Shown piece by piece: positions 16,993-24,430 of a stretch of 64,000 bases of DNA. A model generated the notes under the pieces. It saw only the letters and a list, made by a program, of their open reading frames with translations, made no database searches and had not been told where the DNA came from. A program made the position numbers and the translations under genes. Every line of letters starts with the position of its first letter. Position 1 is the first letter of the stretch. The DNA lies in the NCBI GenBank assembly GCA_963720695.1, contig CAVRGG010000006.1, forward strand, positions 62,001 through 126,000, read 5' to 3'. The DNA is from UBA668 sp963720695 (GTDB taxonomy: Bacteria > Actinomycetota > Acidimicrobiia > Acidimicrobiales > Ilumatobacteraceae).

Positions 16993-18321
16993 ATGCAGCA
17001 CGTCCTCGACGCCATCCAGTCCGACGCCAGCAGTGACGACTTCGCCCACCTGGTCATCCCCGAGAGCTATCGCGCCGTCCACGTGTTGAAGGACGAGCAG
17101 GACATGTGGAAGGGCGTCCCGACGAAGGAGAAGGATCCGCGCAAGAGCCTTCACGTGGGTGAGGTCCCGACGCCCGAACTGGCGCCCGACGAGGTCTACG
17201 TCGCGGTGATGGCCAGCAGCATCAACTTCAACACCGTGTGGTCGAGCATCTTCGAGCCGGTGAGCACGTTCGGCCCGATGGCTCGTCTGGCCCGCGAGAG
17301 CGAGTGGGCCAAGCGCCACGATCAGCCGTATCAGGTGGTCGGCAGTGATGCGTCGGGTGTCGTGCTGAAGATCGGCACCGCCGTGCGCAACTGGAAGCCC
17401 GGCGACCGTGTGACCGTGCATTGCAACCACGTCGACGATCAGGACCACAGCGCGCACGACGATTCGATGATGGCGGCGAACCAGCGGATCTGGGGCTACG
17501 AGACCAACTTCGGTGGGCTCGCCGATCTCGCGGTGGTGAAGGCCAACCAACTGATGCCCAAGCCCGCCCACCTCACGTGGGAGGAGGCGGCGGTCAACGC
17601 GCTGTGCAACAGCACCAGCTACCGCATGCTCGTCAGCGCCAACGGCGCGCAGATGAAGCAGGGAGACGTCGTGCTCATCTGGGGTGCGACCGGCGGCATC
17701 GGTGCCTACGCGACGCAGTACGTCCTCAACGGTGGTGGCATCCCGGTGTGCGTGGTGTCGAGCGCCGACAAGGCCGACATCCTGCGTTCGATGGGCGTCG
17801 AGCACATCATCGATCGCGCCGCCGCCGGCTACCAGTTCTGGAAGGACGAGCACACCCACGACGAGGGTGAGTGGCGTCGCCTTGGCAAGGACATCCGCGA
17901 CCTGTGCGGCGAGGATCCCGACATCGTCTTCGAGCATCCCGGTCGCAGCACATTCGCCGCGTCGATGTACGTGGCCAAGCGCGGCGGTACGGTCGTCACG
18001 TGCGCGGCCACGAGCGGCTTCATGCTCGAGTTCGACAACCGTCACTTCTGGATGCGGCTGAAGCGCCTCGTCGGTTCCCACTTCGCCAACTACAAGGAGG
18101 CGTGGGAGGCCAACCGGTTGATCAGCAAGGGCATGATCCACCCGGTGATGAGCCAGGTGTTCGCGCTCGAGCAGACCGGCGAGGCGGCGTACCAGGTGCA
18201 CCACAACCAACACGAGGGCAAGATCGGCGTGCTCGCGCTGGCGCCATCGGAAGGTCTGGGCGTCACCGACCACGAACTGCGCGACCGGGTCGGCGACAAG
18301 CTCCACGCCTTCCGCCGCTGA
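16993..18321 (+). CDS. ccr: Crotonyl-CoA carboxylase/reductase
   Basis: A 442-residue medium-chain reductase of the crotonyl-CoA carboxylase/reductase group. Diagnostic stretches are 'KDPRKSLHVGEVPTPEL', 'SSINFNTVWSSIFEPVSTF', 'RIWGYETNFGGLADLAVVKA', the NADPH-binding 'IWGATGGIGAYATQY' and 'FDNRHFWMRLKRLVGSHFAN'. The Asn, Glu and His known to hold CO2 in this family fall in conserved contexts. The enzyme turns crotonyl-CoA, NADPH and CO2 into ethylmalonyl-CoA, the key step of the ethylmalonyl-CoA pathway. Length matches the family (about 445). A TAACCT box directly before the ATG suggests a leaderless transcript. The acyl-CoA epimerase gene follows on the same strand, fitting one pathway. Confidence 0.95.
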   Translation: MQHVLDAIQSDASSDDFAHLVIPESYRAVHVLKDEQDMWKGVPTKEKDPRKSLHVGEVPTPELAPDEVYVAVMASSINFNTVWSSIFEPVSTFGPMARLARESEWAKRHDQPYQVVGSDASGVVLKIGTAVRNWKPGDRVTVHCNHVDDQDHSAHDDSMMAANQRIWGYETNFGGLADLAVVKANQLMPKPAHLTWEEAAVNALCNSTSYRMLVSANGAQMKQGDVVLIWGATGGIGAYATQYVLNGGGIPVCVVSSADKADILRSMGVEHIIDRAAAGYQFWKDEHTHDEGEWRRLGKDIRDLCGEDPDIVFEHPGRSTFAASMYVAKRGGTVVTCAATSGFMLEFDNRHFWMRLKRLVGSHFANYKEAWEANRLISKGMIHPVMSQVFALEQTGEAAYQVHHNQHEGKIGVLALAPSEGLGVTDHELRDRVGDKLHAFRR

Positions 18322-18339
18322 CCCCGTCCCGCGCCCCGA

Positions 18340-18365
18340 TCCCGTCCCCGGTCCCGTCCCCGGTC
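18340..18365. repeat. Short GC tandem repeat after ccr
   Basis: Two copies of a 13-base ccgtccccggtcc-type unit in the 164-base gap between ccr and the epimerase gene. No terminator or promoter consensus is obvious in this gap. Confidence 0.5.
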
Positions 18366-18485
18366 CCGAAAATCCCCCTTCACGTCATGGGCTGAGGCAG
18401 AAAATCTGCCTCGACGCAGGACGAGAGCGGGTTCGGGTGGGGTTCACCTTGACGCCACCCGTCGCCGATCTGTTTCACTGGGCGC

Positions 18486-18905
18486 ATGTTGCTCACCGAA
18501 ATCGATCACGTCGCCATCGCTGTTCGAGACCTCGACGCCGCGATCGCCTACTACGCAGCCGCATTCGGTGCCGAGGTGCATCACCGTGAGATCGTCGAGA
18601 GCGACGGAGTGGAAGAAGCACTGGTGAAGGTGGCCGACAGCTACATCCAGTTGACGGCCGCAACCCGCCCCGACAGCCCGATCGCGAAGGCGATCGAGAA
18701 GCGCGGCGAGGGTCTGCACCACGTCGGGTATCGGGTCGACAACTGCCAGGAGGCGCTCGACGCGATGATCGCCGCCGGTGCCACGCCGATCGACAAGGCG
18801 CCCCGCCCCGGCAGTCGCGGCACCACGGTGGCGTTCGTCCACCCCAAGGGCAGCTTCGGGACCCTGATCGAGCTGGTGCAGGAGAACCCGGGGTCGGGTC
18901 ACTGA
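18486..18905 (+). CDS. Methylmalonyl-CoA/ethylmalonyl-CoA epimerase
   Basis: A 139-residue vicinal-oxygen-chelate protein. Metal ligands are visible in 'IDHVAIAV' (His near 8), 'HHVGYRV' (His near 78) and 'LIELVQE' (Glu near 130), spaced as in methylmalonyl-CoA epimerases. It interconverts R and S acyl-CoA epimers, and in the ethylmalonyl-CoA pathway the same enzyme serves ethylmalonyl- and methylmalonyl-CoA. Its place directly downstream of crotonyl-CoA carboxylase/reductase fits that role. It is convergent with the RlmI-like methyltransferase, 19 bases away. Confidence 0.9.
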   Translation: MLLTEIDHVAIAVRDLDAAIAYYAAAFGAEVHHREIVESDGVEEALVKVADSYIQLTAATRPDSPIAKAIEKRGEGLHHVGYRVDNCQEALDAMIAAGATPIDKAPRPGSRGTTVAFVHPKGSFGTLIELVQENPGSGH

Positions 18906-18924
18906 CCCAACGGGCCCGTCCGGC

Positions 18925-20118
18925 TCACTCGGCTTCGAGCACGAGCCCCTTCAAGTACTCGGCTTCGGGGAACGGCAGCGGCACCGGGTGATCGCTCGGC
19001 TGGTGCAGGCGGCCGACGATTCGCACGGTGCGCTTGGCGTCGAGCGCGGCGCCGGCGACGACCTTCTGGAACAGGTCCATTCCCATGGCACCGCTGCACG
19101 ACCATGTCATCAGCACCCCGCCGGGCGCGAGGAGTTTGAGCGCCAGCAGGTTCAGGTCCTTGTACGCGCGTGATGCCTTCTCCACCTGGCCCTCGCTGTT
19201 CGCCAGCTTCGGCGGGTCGAGCAGGATCAGGTCGTACTGCGCCGCCCGGTCGCGCAGGCCGCGCAAGGCGGTGAAGGCGTCGGCCTCGGAGAGCTCGCCC
19301 ACGTCGACACCGTTCAGCTCGCCGTTGCGTGCCGCAGTGGCCAGGGCCGGGCCGGACGAGTCGATCGACGTGATGCGCGTCGCGCCGTTGGCCGCGGCGA
19401 TGACACTGAAGGCGCCGGTGTACGCGAACACGTTGAGCACCGACCGACCCGCGGCCACGCCGGCGATGGCGGCGCGTGCGTTGCGCTGGTCGAGGTAGAA
19501 GCCCGTCTTGTGGCCACCCGCGACATCGACGGCGAACCGATACCCGCCCTCGTGGGCGACGAGGTCCGGTGAGGGTTCGACGCCGCGCAGCAGCCCCACC
19601 CGCGCGTCGAGTCCCTCGCGCTCGCGCACGTCGGCGTCGCTGCGTTCGTAGACGCTCGCCACCCCCGGCAACGCGGCGAGTGCGTCGGCCAGCACGGGCT
19701 TCCACGCTTCCGCGCCTGCGGTCGTGAACTGGCAGACGACGGTGTCGCCGTAGCGGTCGGCGATCAGGCCCGGCACGCCGTCGGCCTCGCTGAACACCAA
19801 CCGCGCGGAATCGGTGAGGCCCGACGACAGCAGGGCGGTGCGGCGCGTGGCCGCGGCCGCGACACGACCGGCCACGAACGAGTCGTCGACCACGTCGTCG
19901 GGGTCGAACGTCCACATGCGGGCCCGGATCTGTGACTCGGGGCTGTACGCGGCCGATCCGAACACCGTGCCATCGGTCGCGCACACGCGGACGGTGTCAC
20001 CCGGTGCGGGCGAGCCGTCGACCTTCGCGACCGCCCCGCTGAACACCCACGGGTGCAAGCGCTTCACCGACCGCTCGCGGTTCGGCCGGAGCCAGAGTGT
20101 CGGCGGGTTCGGGCTCAC
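18925..20118 (-). CDS. Class I rRNA methyltransferase, RlmI-like
   Basis: About 397 residues. It has an N-terminal PUA-like domain ('RLHPWVFSGAVAKVDG'), a central RlmI-type linker ('FSEADGVPGLIADRYGD') and a C-terminal Rossmann methyltransferase with 'GHKTGFYLDQR', 'VLNVFAYTGAFS' and the catalytic 'LLDPPKLA' motif. RlmI makes 5-methylcytosine in 23S rRNA, and close relatives act on other RNA cytosines. GTG at 20118 is chosen over one nine bases earlier because a TACGGT box sits seven bases before it, as at other leaderless starts here. The upstream coiled-coil gene ends 22 bases away on the same strand. Confidence 0.87.
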   Translation of the reverse strand: MSPNPPTLWLRPNRERSVKRLHPWVFSGAVAKVDGSPAPGDTVRVCATDGTVFGSAAYSPESQIRARMWTFDPDDVVDDSFVAGRVAAAATRRTALLSSGLTDSARLVFSEADGVPGLIADRYGDTVVCQFTTAGAEAWKPVLADALAALPGVASVYERSDADVREREGLDARVGLLRGVEPSPDLVAHEGGYRFAVDVAGGHKTGFYLDQRNARAAIAGVAAGRSVLNVFAYTGAFSVIAAANGATRITSIDSSGPALATAARNGELNGVDVGELSEADAFTALRGLRDRAAQYDLILLDPPKLANSEGQVEKASRAYKDLNLLALKLLAPGGVLMTWSCSGAMGMDLFQKVVAGAALDAKRTVRIVGRLHQPSDHPVPLPFPEAEYLKGLVLEAE

Positions 20119-20140
20119 GCCCGCCACCGTAACGACTGGA

Positions 20141-20659
20141 TCAGAGCAGGGACAGCTCCGACGCGCTGCCGCTGCTGACCAGCCAGCCGTCGGACTGCAT
20201 CTGACGCTGCAACAGCTCGTTGACCTGCTCGCGCAGGAGGATGTTGTCGCGCACGCATGATTCGAGGGCGCCGACCATCGCGTTCATCCGATCTTCGAGC
20301 GCCGCCAGCCGTGACGCCGCATCGAGCGCCAGCGAGGTGCTCGGCAGCGTCGGCCGCGATTCGATGCCCTCGACCCGGTTGTTGACCTCGGTGCGAAGAC
20401 GGTCGATGAGTCCGAACACGGTCGCCTGAGTGCGGTCGAGATCGGCGCGGGCCTCGGCCCTCGCCGTCTCCACGCCCTGCTGGGCGAGCGTCGCATAGGC
20501 GGCGGTCGCGGTGTACTGGGCGAGCACTTGCTGCTCCACCTTCACCATGCGATCGCGCAGCTCGATGGCCACCGCAGTAGCGCTCTCGTCGGAGTCGGGA
20601 GCGAGGAACGGCTTCGTCAGCTCGTCGTACTCCATCCAGTTCTTCTCGGTTCGACGCAT
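20141..20659 (-). CDS. Coiled-coil protein of unknown function next to pilin genes
   Basis: A 172-residue protein, mostly charged helix with heptad-like spacing ('VEQQVLAQYTATAAYATLAQ', 'RLAALEDRMNAMVGALE') and no signal peptide or membrane segment. I do not recognise a family. The ATG at 20659 has an AGAGG site upstream, and an earlier ATG at 20716 is less likely. The gene is divergent from the major pilin gene and shares its 214-base upstream region. A second, larger coiled-coil gene lies next to pilB (32452-33762), so both may act in pilus function. That link is from position only. Confidence 0.6.
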   Translation of the reverse strand: MRRTEKNWMEYDELTKPFLAPDSDESATAVAIELRDRMVKVEQQVLAQYTATAAYATLAQQGVETARAEARADLDRTQATVFGLIDRLRTEVNNRVEGIESRPTLPSTSLALDAASRLAALEDRMNAMVGALESCVRDNILLREQVNELLQRQMQSDGWLVSSGSASELSLL

Positions 20660-20830
20660 TGTGTCCGCCTCTTTCCGTGGCCGCGAGCGGGGCCGTTGTG
20701 ACATGCACTCCTTCATCGGCCGGACCGTGCGTGGTCTTGAGCTTGAAGATGTTTTGACGAAACTCCCCTCAAGTCCCGTTTCCGATCAGCCGAAACCTCA
20801 GATGCGTTCGTGCGACTTCATGTCAGAGCG

Positions 20831-20864
20831 ACGTTGTCAATGGGACACAACGTAAGCGGGAGGA
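20831..20864 (+). promoter_or_regulatory. 5' leader hairpin and strong ribosome site of the pilin gene
   Basis: A perfect 7-base stem (acgttgt/acaacgt, 20831-20853) stands just before the GGGAGGA ribosome site (20858-20864), nine bases from the pilin ATG. The stem could protect the mRNA or tune translation. Confidence 0.4.
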
Positions 20865-20873
20865 ACCCCAACA

Positions 20874-21209
20874 ATGGACACCAACACTGAAGTGATCTCG
20901 GGCAAGAAGGATCGGGGTTTCACCCTCGTCGAACTTCTCATCGTGATCGTCATCCTCGGCATCTTGGCCACCGTCACCGTGTTCGCCGTCCGCGGCATCA
21001 CCGACAAGGGCCAGGAGAACAGCTGCAAGGTGGAGCGCCGCGCCATCGAGACGGCGTTCGAGGCGTACTTCGCCTCCGAGGGCACCGATGCCACCAGCCT
21101 CGGCGACCTCGTGCCGGACTACCTGAAGTCGAACCCGGACACCCGGTGGACCTTCACGGCGGGCAACCCCCCGACCATTGCCGGTCTGGGCGATTGCGCC
21201 ACCTTCTGA
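20874..21209 (+). CDS. pilA: Type IV pilin, major-subunit candidate
   Basis: A 111-residue prepilin. The class III signal is 'KKDRG|FTLVELLIVIVILG', with cleavage after Gly15 and Glu at +5 of the mature chain. A long hydrophobic helix follows and then a small globular domain with two cysteines (Cys in 'ENSCKVERR' and 'GLGDCATF') that could form the C-terminal disulfide loop. The prepilin peptidase encoded at 28540-29304 would process it, and PilB and PilC would assemble it. Short length, a strong ribosome site and a hairpin right after the stop suggest it is the abundant subunit. It is first in a plus-strand run of four pilin-like genes. Confidence 0.92.
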   Translation: MDTNTEVISGKKDRGFTLVELLIVIVILGILATVTVFAVRGITDKGQENSCKVERRAIETAFEAYFASEGTDATSLGDLVPDYLKSNPDTRWTFTAGNPPTIAGLGDCATF

Positions 21210-21234
21210 TCCAACCGGATCGGAACAATTCTGA

Positions 21235-21268
21235 CGAAGGGGTCGGGCCAATTGGCCCGGCCCCTTCG
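21235..21268 (+). terminator. Hairpin between the major pilin and downstream pilin-like genes
   Basis: A near-perfect palindrome (gaaggggtcgggcc against ggcccggccccttc, one G-T pair) begins 26 bases after the pilin stop. It has no T tract, so it may only partly stop transcription or stabilise the pilin mRNA end. Confidence 0.6.
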
Positions 21269-21363
21269 CCGCGTTGCGTGACAAACGAATCAAGAAACTT
21301 TGACTGGAGTTCTCGGCCGTTGTTGCCGATGATTCCTGCGGACGAAGAAAGCGGGAGCGGAAG

Positions 21364-21843
21364 ATGAGCGACGGGCTCGACCAGAACCAGATCGACGAGG
21401 GCAGCGCGCCACCGCGCGCCGACGCCGGCTTCAGCCTCACCGAGGTGATCGTGGCCGTGCTGCTGATGTCGATCGCCGTGGTGCCGATCATGCTCGCCGC
21501 GGGAGTGAGCGTGCGCAGCTCGTCGCAGTCTCGCAACCTCGCCCGGGTCGAGACGGTGCTCGCCAACGCCGCCGACCGCGTCAACCGCGCCCCCGAGGGC
21601 TGCGACTACACGATCTACGTCCAGGCGGCCGCGCTCGCCGAGGGCTGGGCCGCCGGCCAGGCGACGGCGACCTACCAGTACTACGAGCATGCCGCGTCGG
21701 CCACACAGCCCGGCACGTGGAAGGCCGGCGCATGCCCAGGTGGCGTACGTCCCGACGGCCTCGTGCAGATGGTGACGATCAGTATCCAAAGTCCGGTGAG
21801 CAACACCCTTCGAACGATCCAGGTGGTGAAGAGCGATGTCTGA
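21364..21843 (+). CDS. Minor prepilin, PilV-like
   Basis: A 159-residue protein with a class III signal 'PRADAG|FSLTEVIVAVLLMS' (cleavage after Gly22, Glu at +5) and a long N-terminal helix. The exported part contains two cysteines ('PEGCDYTIY', 'KAGACPGG'). Minor pilins of this size help start pilus assembly or sit at the tip. The ribosome site is GGGAG/GGAAG. Its stop overlaps the start of the large VWA prepilin by eight bases, so the two are tightly coupled. Confidence 0.85.
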   Translation: MSDGLDQNQIDEGSAPPRADAGFSLTEVIVAVLLMSIAVVPIMLAAGVSVRSSSQSRNLARVETVLANAADRVNRAPEGCDYTIYVQAAALAEGWAAGQATATYQYYEHAASATQPGTWKAGACPGGVRPDGLVQMVTISIQSPVSNTLRTIQVVKSDV

Positions 21844-24430
21844 GCGTACGCAGAAGCGACTCGAGCGGAAGACCGCCAAGCGGCTCCGCCGGCAAGAGCG
21901 TCGGCAGGAACATGCCGACTCCGGCATGACGCTGCCCGAACTGTTGATCAGCATCGTGGTCACGGGCACGCTGTGCGCGTCGATGGCCGTGGCGACCACG
22001 GTCATCCTCCGTCAGGGCGACAACACCGAGGGCCGTCTCAACAACTCCCGCTCGGAGCAGAGCGTGGGTCTGTGGATGCCGGCCGACCTTGCGTCGGCCG
22101 AGGACGTCGACACGTCGCCGGGCGCGTCGCCCTGTGGCACCCAGTGCCCCCCGAACATCAACGTCGGCGGCTCGAACGCCCTGATGCTCACCTGGACCGG
22201 CTTCATCGCAGGGGCCACCGAGCCGATCCCCACCGTCACCACCGTCTCCTACCGCTACGTCCAGAACGACGCCGGCGAGTTCGAGGTCATCCGCGTCGCG
22301 TGCGTGGCCGTCAACGGCGCCGCCCCCACGTGCGATCAGCTCACATTGCTCCACAACGTCGATCCGCCGCCGCCCGGTGTGCCGTGGGTTCCCGGCGTCA
22401 CCAAGCCCACCTGGGTGATGCTCGTCGGGCTCGCGCTCGACCCGGCGTCTCCTGACGCCGGCTCCGGCGTGGCCGCGTCCGATGACCCGACCTACCACAT
22501 CAAGAACGGTCGCCGTGTCACGGTCACCATCAACGGTGGCGGCGACATCGCCGGTGCCGGTGGTGGTCAGGACCAGATCACGCTCAGCGCCGGCGGCGTG
22601 GACCGTGAGACCAACCTGAGCACGTCGAACATCAACGTCGCTCCGACGTTCGCAGCCACCCGGTCTCGCTGCGGCGGCAACTTCGGGATGATGGTCGACA
22701 CCTCCGGCTCGATCGGCTCGTCCAACATGTCGAGCGTCCGTACCGGCATCACCAAGTTCGTCAACTCCTTCGCCGGCACTCCGATCAAGCTGCAGGTGGT
22801 GCGCTTCAGCGCCACGGCGAGCACGCTCGGCGCCGGTGCCGGTTGGAGTCGCTACTACGACATGCTCAACGAGGCCGACGTGGCCGACCTCAAGTCGCAG
22901 ATCACCACGCTCAATTCGAGCGGCAACACCAACTGGGAAGACGCCATGTTCCGGATGTTCATGAACTCCGACGGCAGCACCCAGGACGTCCTGCCCGACA
23001 CGCTGATCTTCTTCACCGACGGCATGCCGACCTACAACCGGCTGAACGCCACGTCGGCGTCGGCTCCGGCCGTCCCCGACAACGACGACATCGGTTTGCC
23101 GGCGGCAACGGGTTCGTCGTTCAACCAGCTGTCGTGGAACCGGGCCAACCGGATCGCCCGTCAGTTCGACGTCGACGTCGACCGCTTCATCGGTGTGTTC
23201 GTGGGTTCCGACACGTCGGGCACCTCCACCTGGTCGAGCCAGGGCGCCGGCTACCACCTCGAGAACTTCCTCCGTGGCTATCACCTCGTCTACGAGCGCG
23301 GTTACCACAACACCAACTACCAGCGCGGCTACCACACGGCCTATCAGTACTCCGGGAACGGACTCACCTACGAGTACAAGTCGGGCTCGCGGTGGAAGTC
23401 TTCCAACTACAACAACTACGCGGCGAACAACGACACGCCCGACGAGTCCGATGGCTGGCGAGTGCGGGTGACCGGCACGCTCGGCAACTGGAAGACCACG
23501 ACCCAGGCCGTGTACGACTCGTCGAACACCAAGGCCGACTCGTCGGACGGCTTCCAGGCCGTCGACACCTACAGTTCGCCGTACACCGACTGGGTGAGCA
23601 CCACCCAGGCGCTCTACGACGCGAACAACTCCACCGTGGACAACAGCGACGGCTGGTTCGCCACGCCGGCGTACACCGCCCCCTACTCCCTGTGGGAGTC
23701 GACCACGGCGTCGGCGTACAACAGTGGCAACACCACGGCCGATTCCACTGATGGCTGGCGGGTGAGCAACGGCTACTCCTCGCCGTACTCGCTGTGGGAG
23801 ACCACGACCGAAGCGCTGTACACGGCGAACAACACCTCGTGGGGCGCCACTGACGGCTGGGACGCGACGAAGGTCTACGACCTGCCCTACACGTTCCACG
23901 AGAACGTCGTGACCTCCACGGTCAAGAACACCGACATCCTGGCCCGCATCATCAGCGTCGCCGATCCGGTGCCGGCGGTGCCGACCGGCGGTCCGTACAC
24001 CAACGCCGCCGTGGCCGACCTCTACGTGTTGCCGAACTGGAACCAGTTCGCCGACGCGATCAACGCCGTGGCACTCGCCGAGTGCGGTGGCACCGTCACC
24101 ATGCAGACCCGCGTCGGCGGAGTGGCGGCTGCGGACCCGTTCACCTATCAGAACTCGCAGGACCTGACCGTGGCGACCACCAGCCAGCAGTACCGCAGCG
24201 GCACGTTCGACTTCGACCTCCCCGGCGGCCAGCCGATCACGATCGACATCACACCGGTGAACCTCGACAACCTGTCGAAGTACAAGCCGATCGGATGGTC
24301 GTGCAAGTCGGGTGGCGCGGACTATCCGTTCAGCGTCACACCGATCGCCGGTTCTGAGTGGAACAAGATCACCCTGACGGTGTCGCCGAACGAGGCGATC
24401 TCCTGCATCCAGACGGTGGCACTGAAGTGA
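21836..24430 (+). CDS. Giant modular prepilin with von Willebrand A domain and inserted repeat arm
   Basis: An 864-residue prepilin. A basic leader of 30 residues precedes a class III site 'ADSG|MTLPELLISIVV' with Glu at +5. After a pilin-like region (about 31-280) comes a VWA domain with a complete MIDAS: D288-x-S290-x-S292 in 'MVDTSGSIG', Thr365 in 'GNTNWEDA' and Asp395 in 'FFTDGMPT'. After the strand 'RFIGVFVGSD' the domain is interrupted by about 220 residues with four GYH motifs (about 472-500) and five copies of a roughly 34-residue aromatic repeat (538-688). The VWA end then resumes at 'NTDILARIISVADP'. A beta domain closes the protein. It is most likely a pilus-tip adhesin, an idea based on known VWA pilins. 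Sits between the PilV-like and PilX-like genes. Confidence 0.88.
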   Translation: MSERTQKRLERKTAKRLRRQERRQEHADSGMTLPELLISIVVTGTLCASMAVATTVILRQGDNTEGRLNNSRSEQSVGLWMPADLASAEDVDTSPGASPCGTQCPPNINVGGSNALMLTWTGFIAGATEPIPTVTTVSYRYVQNDAGEFEVIRVACVAVNGAAPTCDQLTLLHNVDPPPPGVPWVPGVTKPTWVMLVGLALDPASPDAGSGVAASDDPTYHIKNGRRVTVTINGGGDIAGAGGGQDQITLSAGGVDRETNLSTSNINVAPTFAATRSRCGGNFGMMVDTSGSIGSSNMSSVRTGITKFVNSFAGTPIKLQVVRFSATASTLGAGAGWSRYYDMLNEADVADLKSQITTLNSSGNTNWEDAMFRMFMNSDGSTQDVLPDTLIFFTDGMPTYNRLNATSASAPAVPDNDDIGLPAATGSSFNQLSWNRANRIARQFDVDVDRFIGVFVGSDTSGTSTWSSQGAGYHLENFLRGYHLVYERGYHNTNYQRGYHTAYQYSGNGLTYEYKSGSRWKSSNYNNYAANNDTPDESDGWRVRVTGTLGNWKTTTQAVYDSSNTKADSSDGFQAVDTYSSPYTDWVSTTQALYDANNSTVDNSDGWFATPAYTAPYSLWESTTASAYNSGNTTADSTDGWRVSNGYSSPYSLWETTTEALYTANNTSWGATDGWDATKVYDLPYTFHENVVTSTVKNTDILARIISVADPVPAVPTGGPYTNAAVADLYVLPNWNQFADAINAVALAECGGTVTMQTRVGGVAAADPFTYQNSQDLTVATTSQQYRSGTFDFDLPGGQPITIDITPVNLDNLSKYKPIGWSCKSGGADYPFSVTPIAGSEWNKITLTVSPNEAISCIQTVALK
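23447..23899 (+). repeat. Five tandem 34-residue (102-base) repeats in the VWA prepilin
   Basis: Units start at residues 538, 570, 604, 638 and 672. The first is 32 residues, the next three exactly 34 and the last is partial. Consensus: [ST]DG[WF], five variable positions, Y..PY..W, then TT.A.Y...N. Aromatic and Asp/Asn positions are kept while DNA identity is only moderate, so selection is on the protein. Confidence 0.85.
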
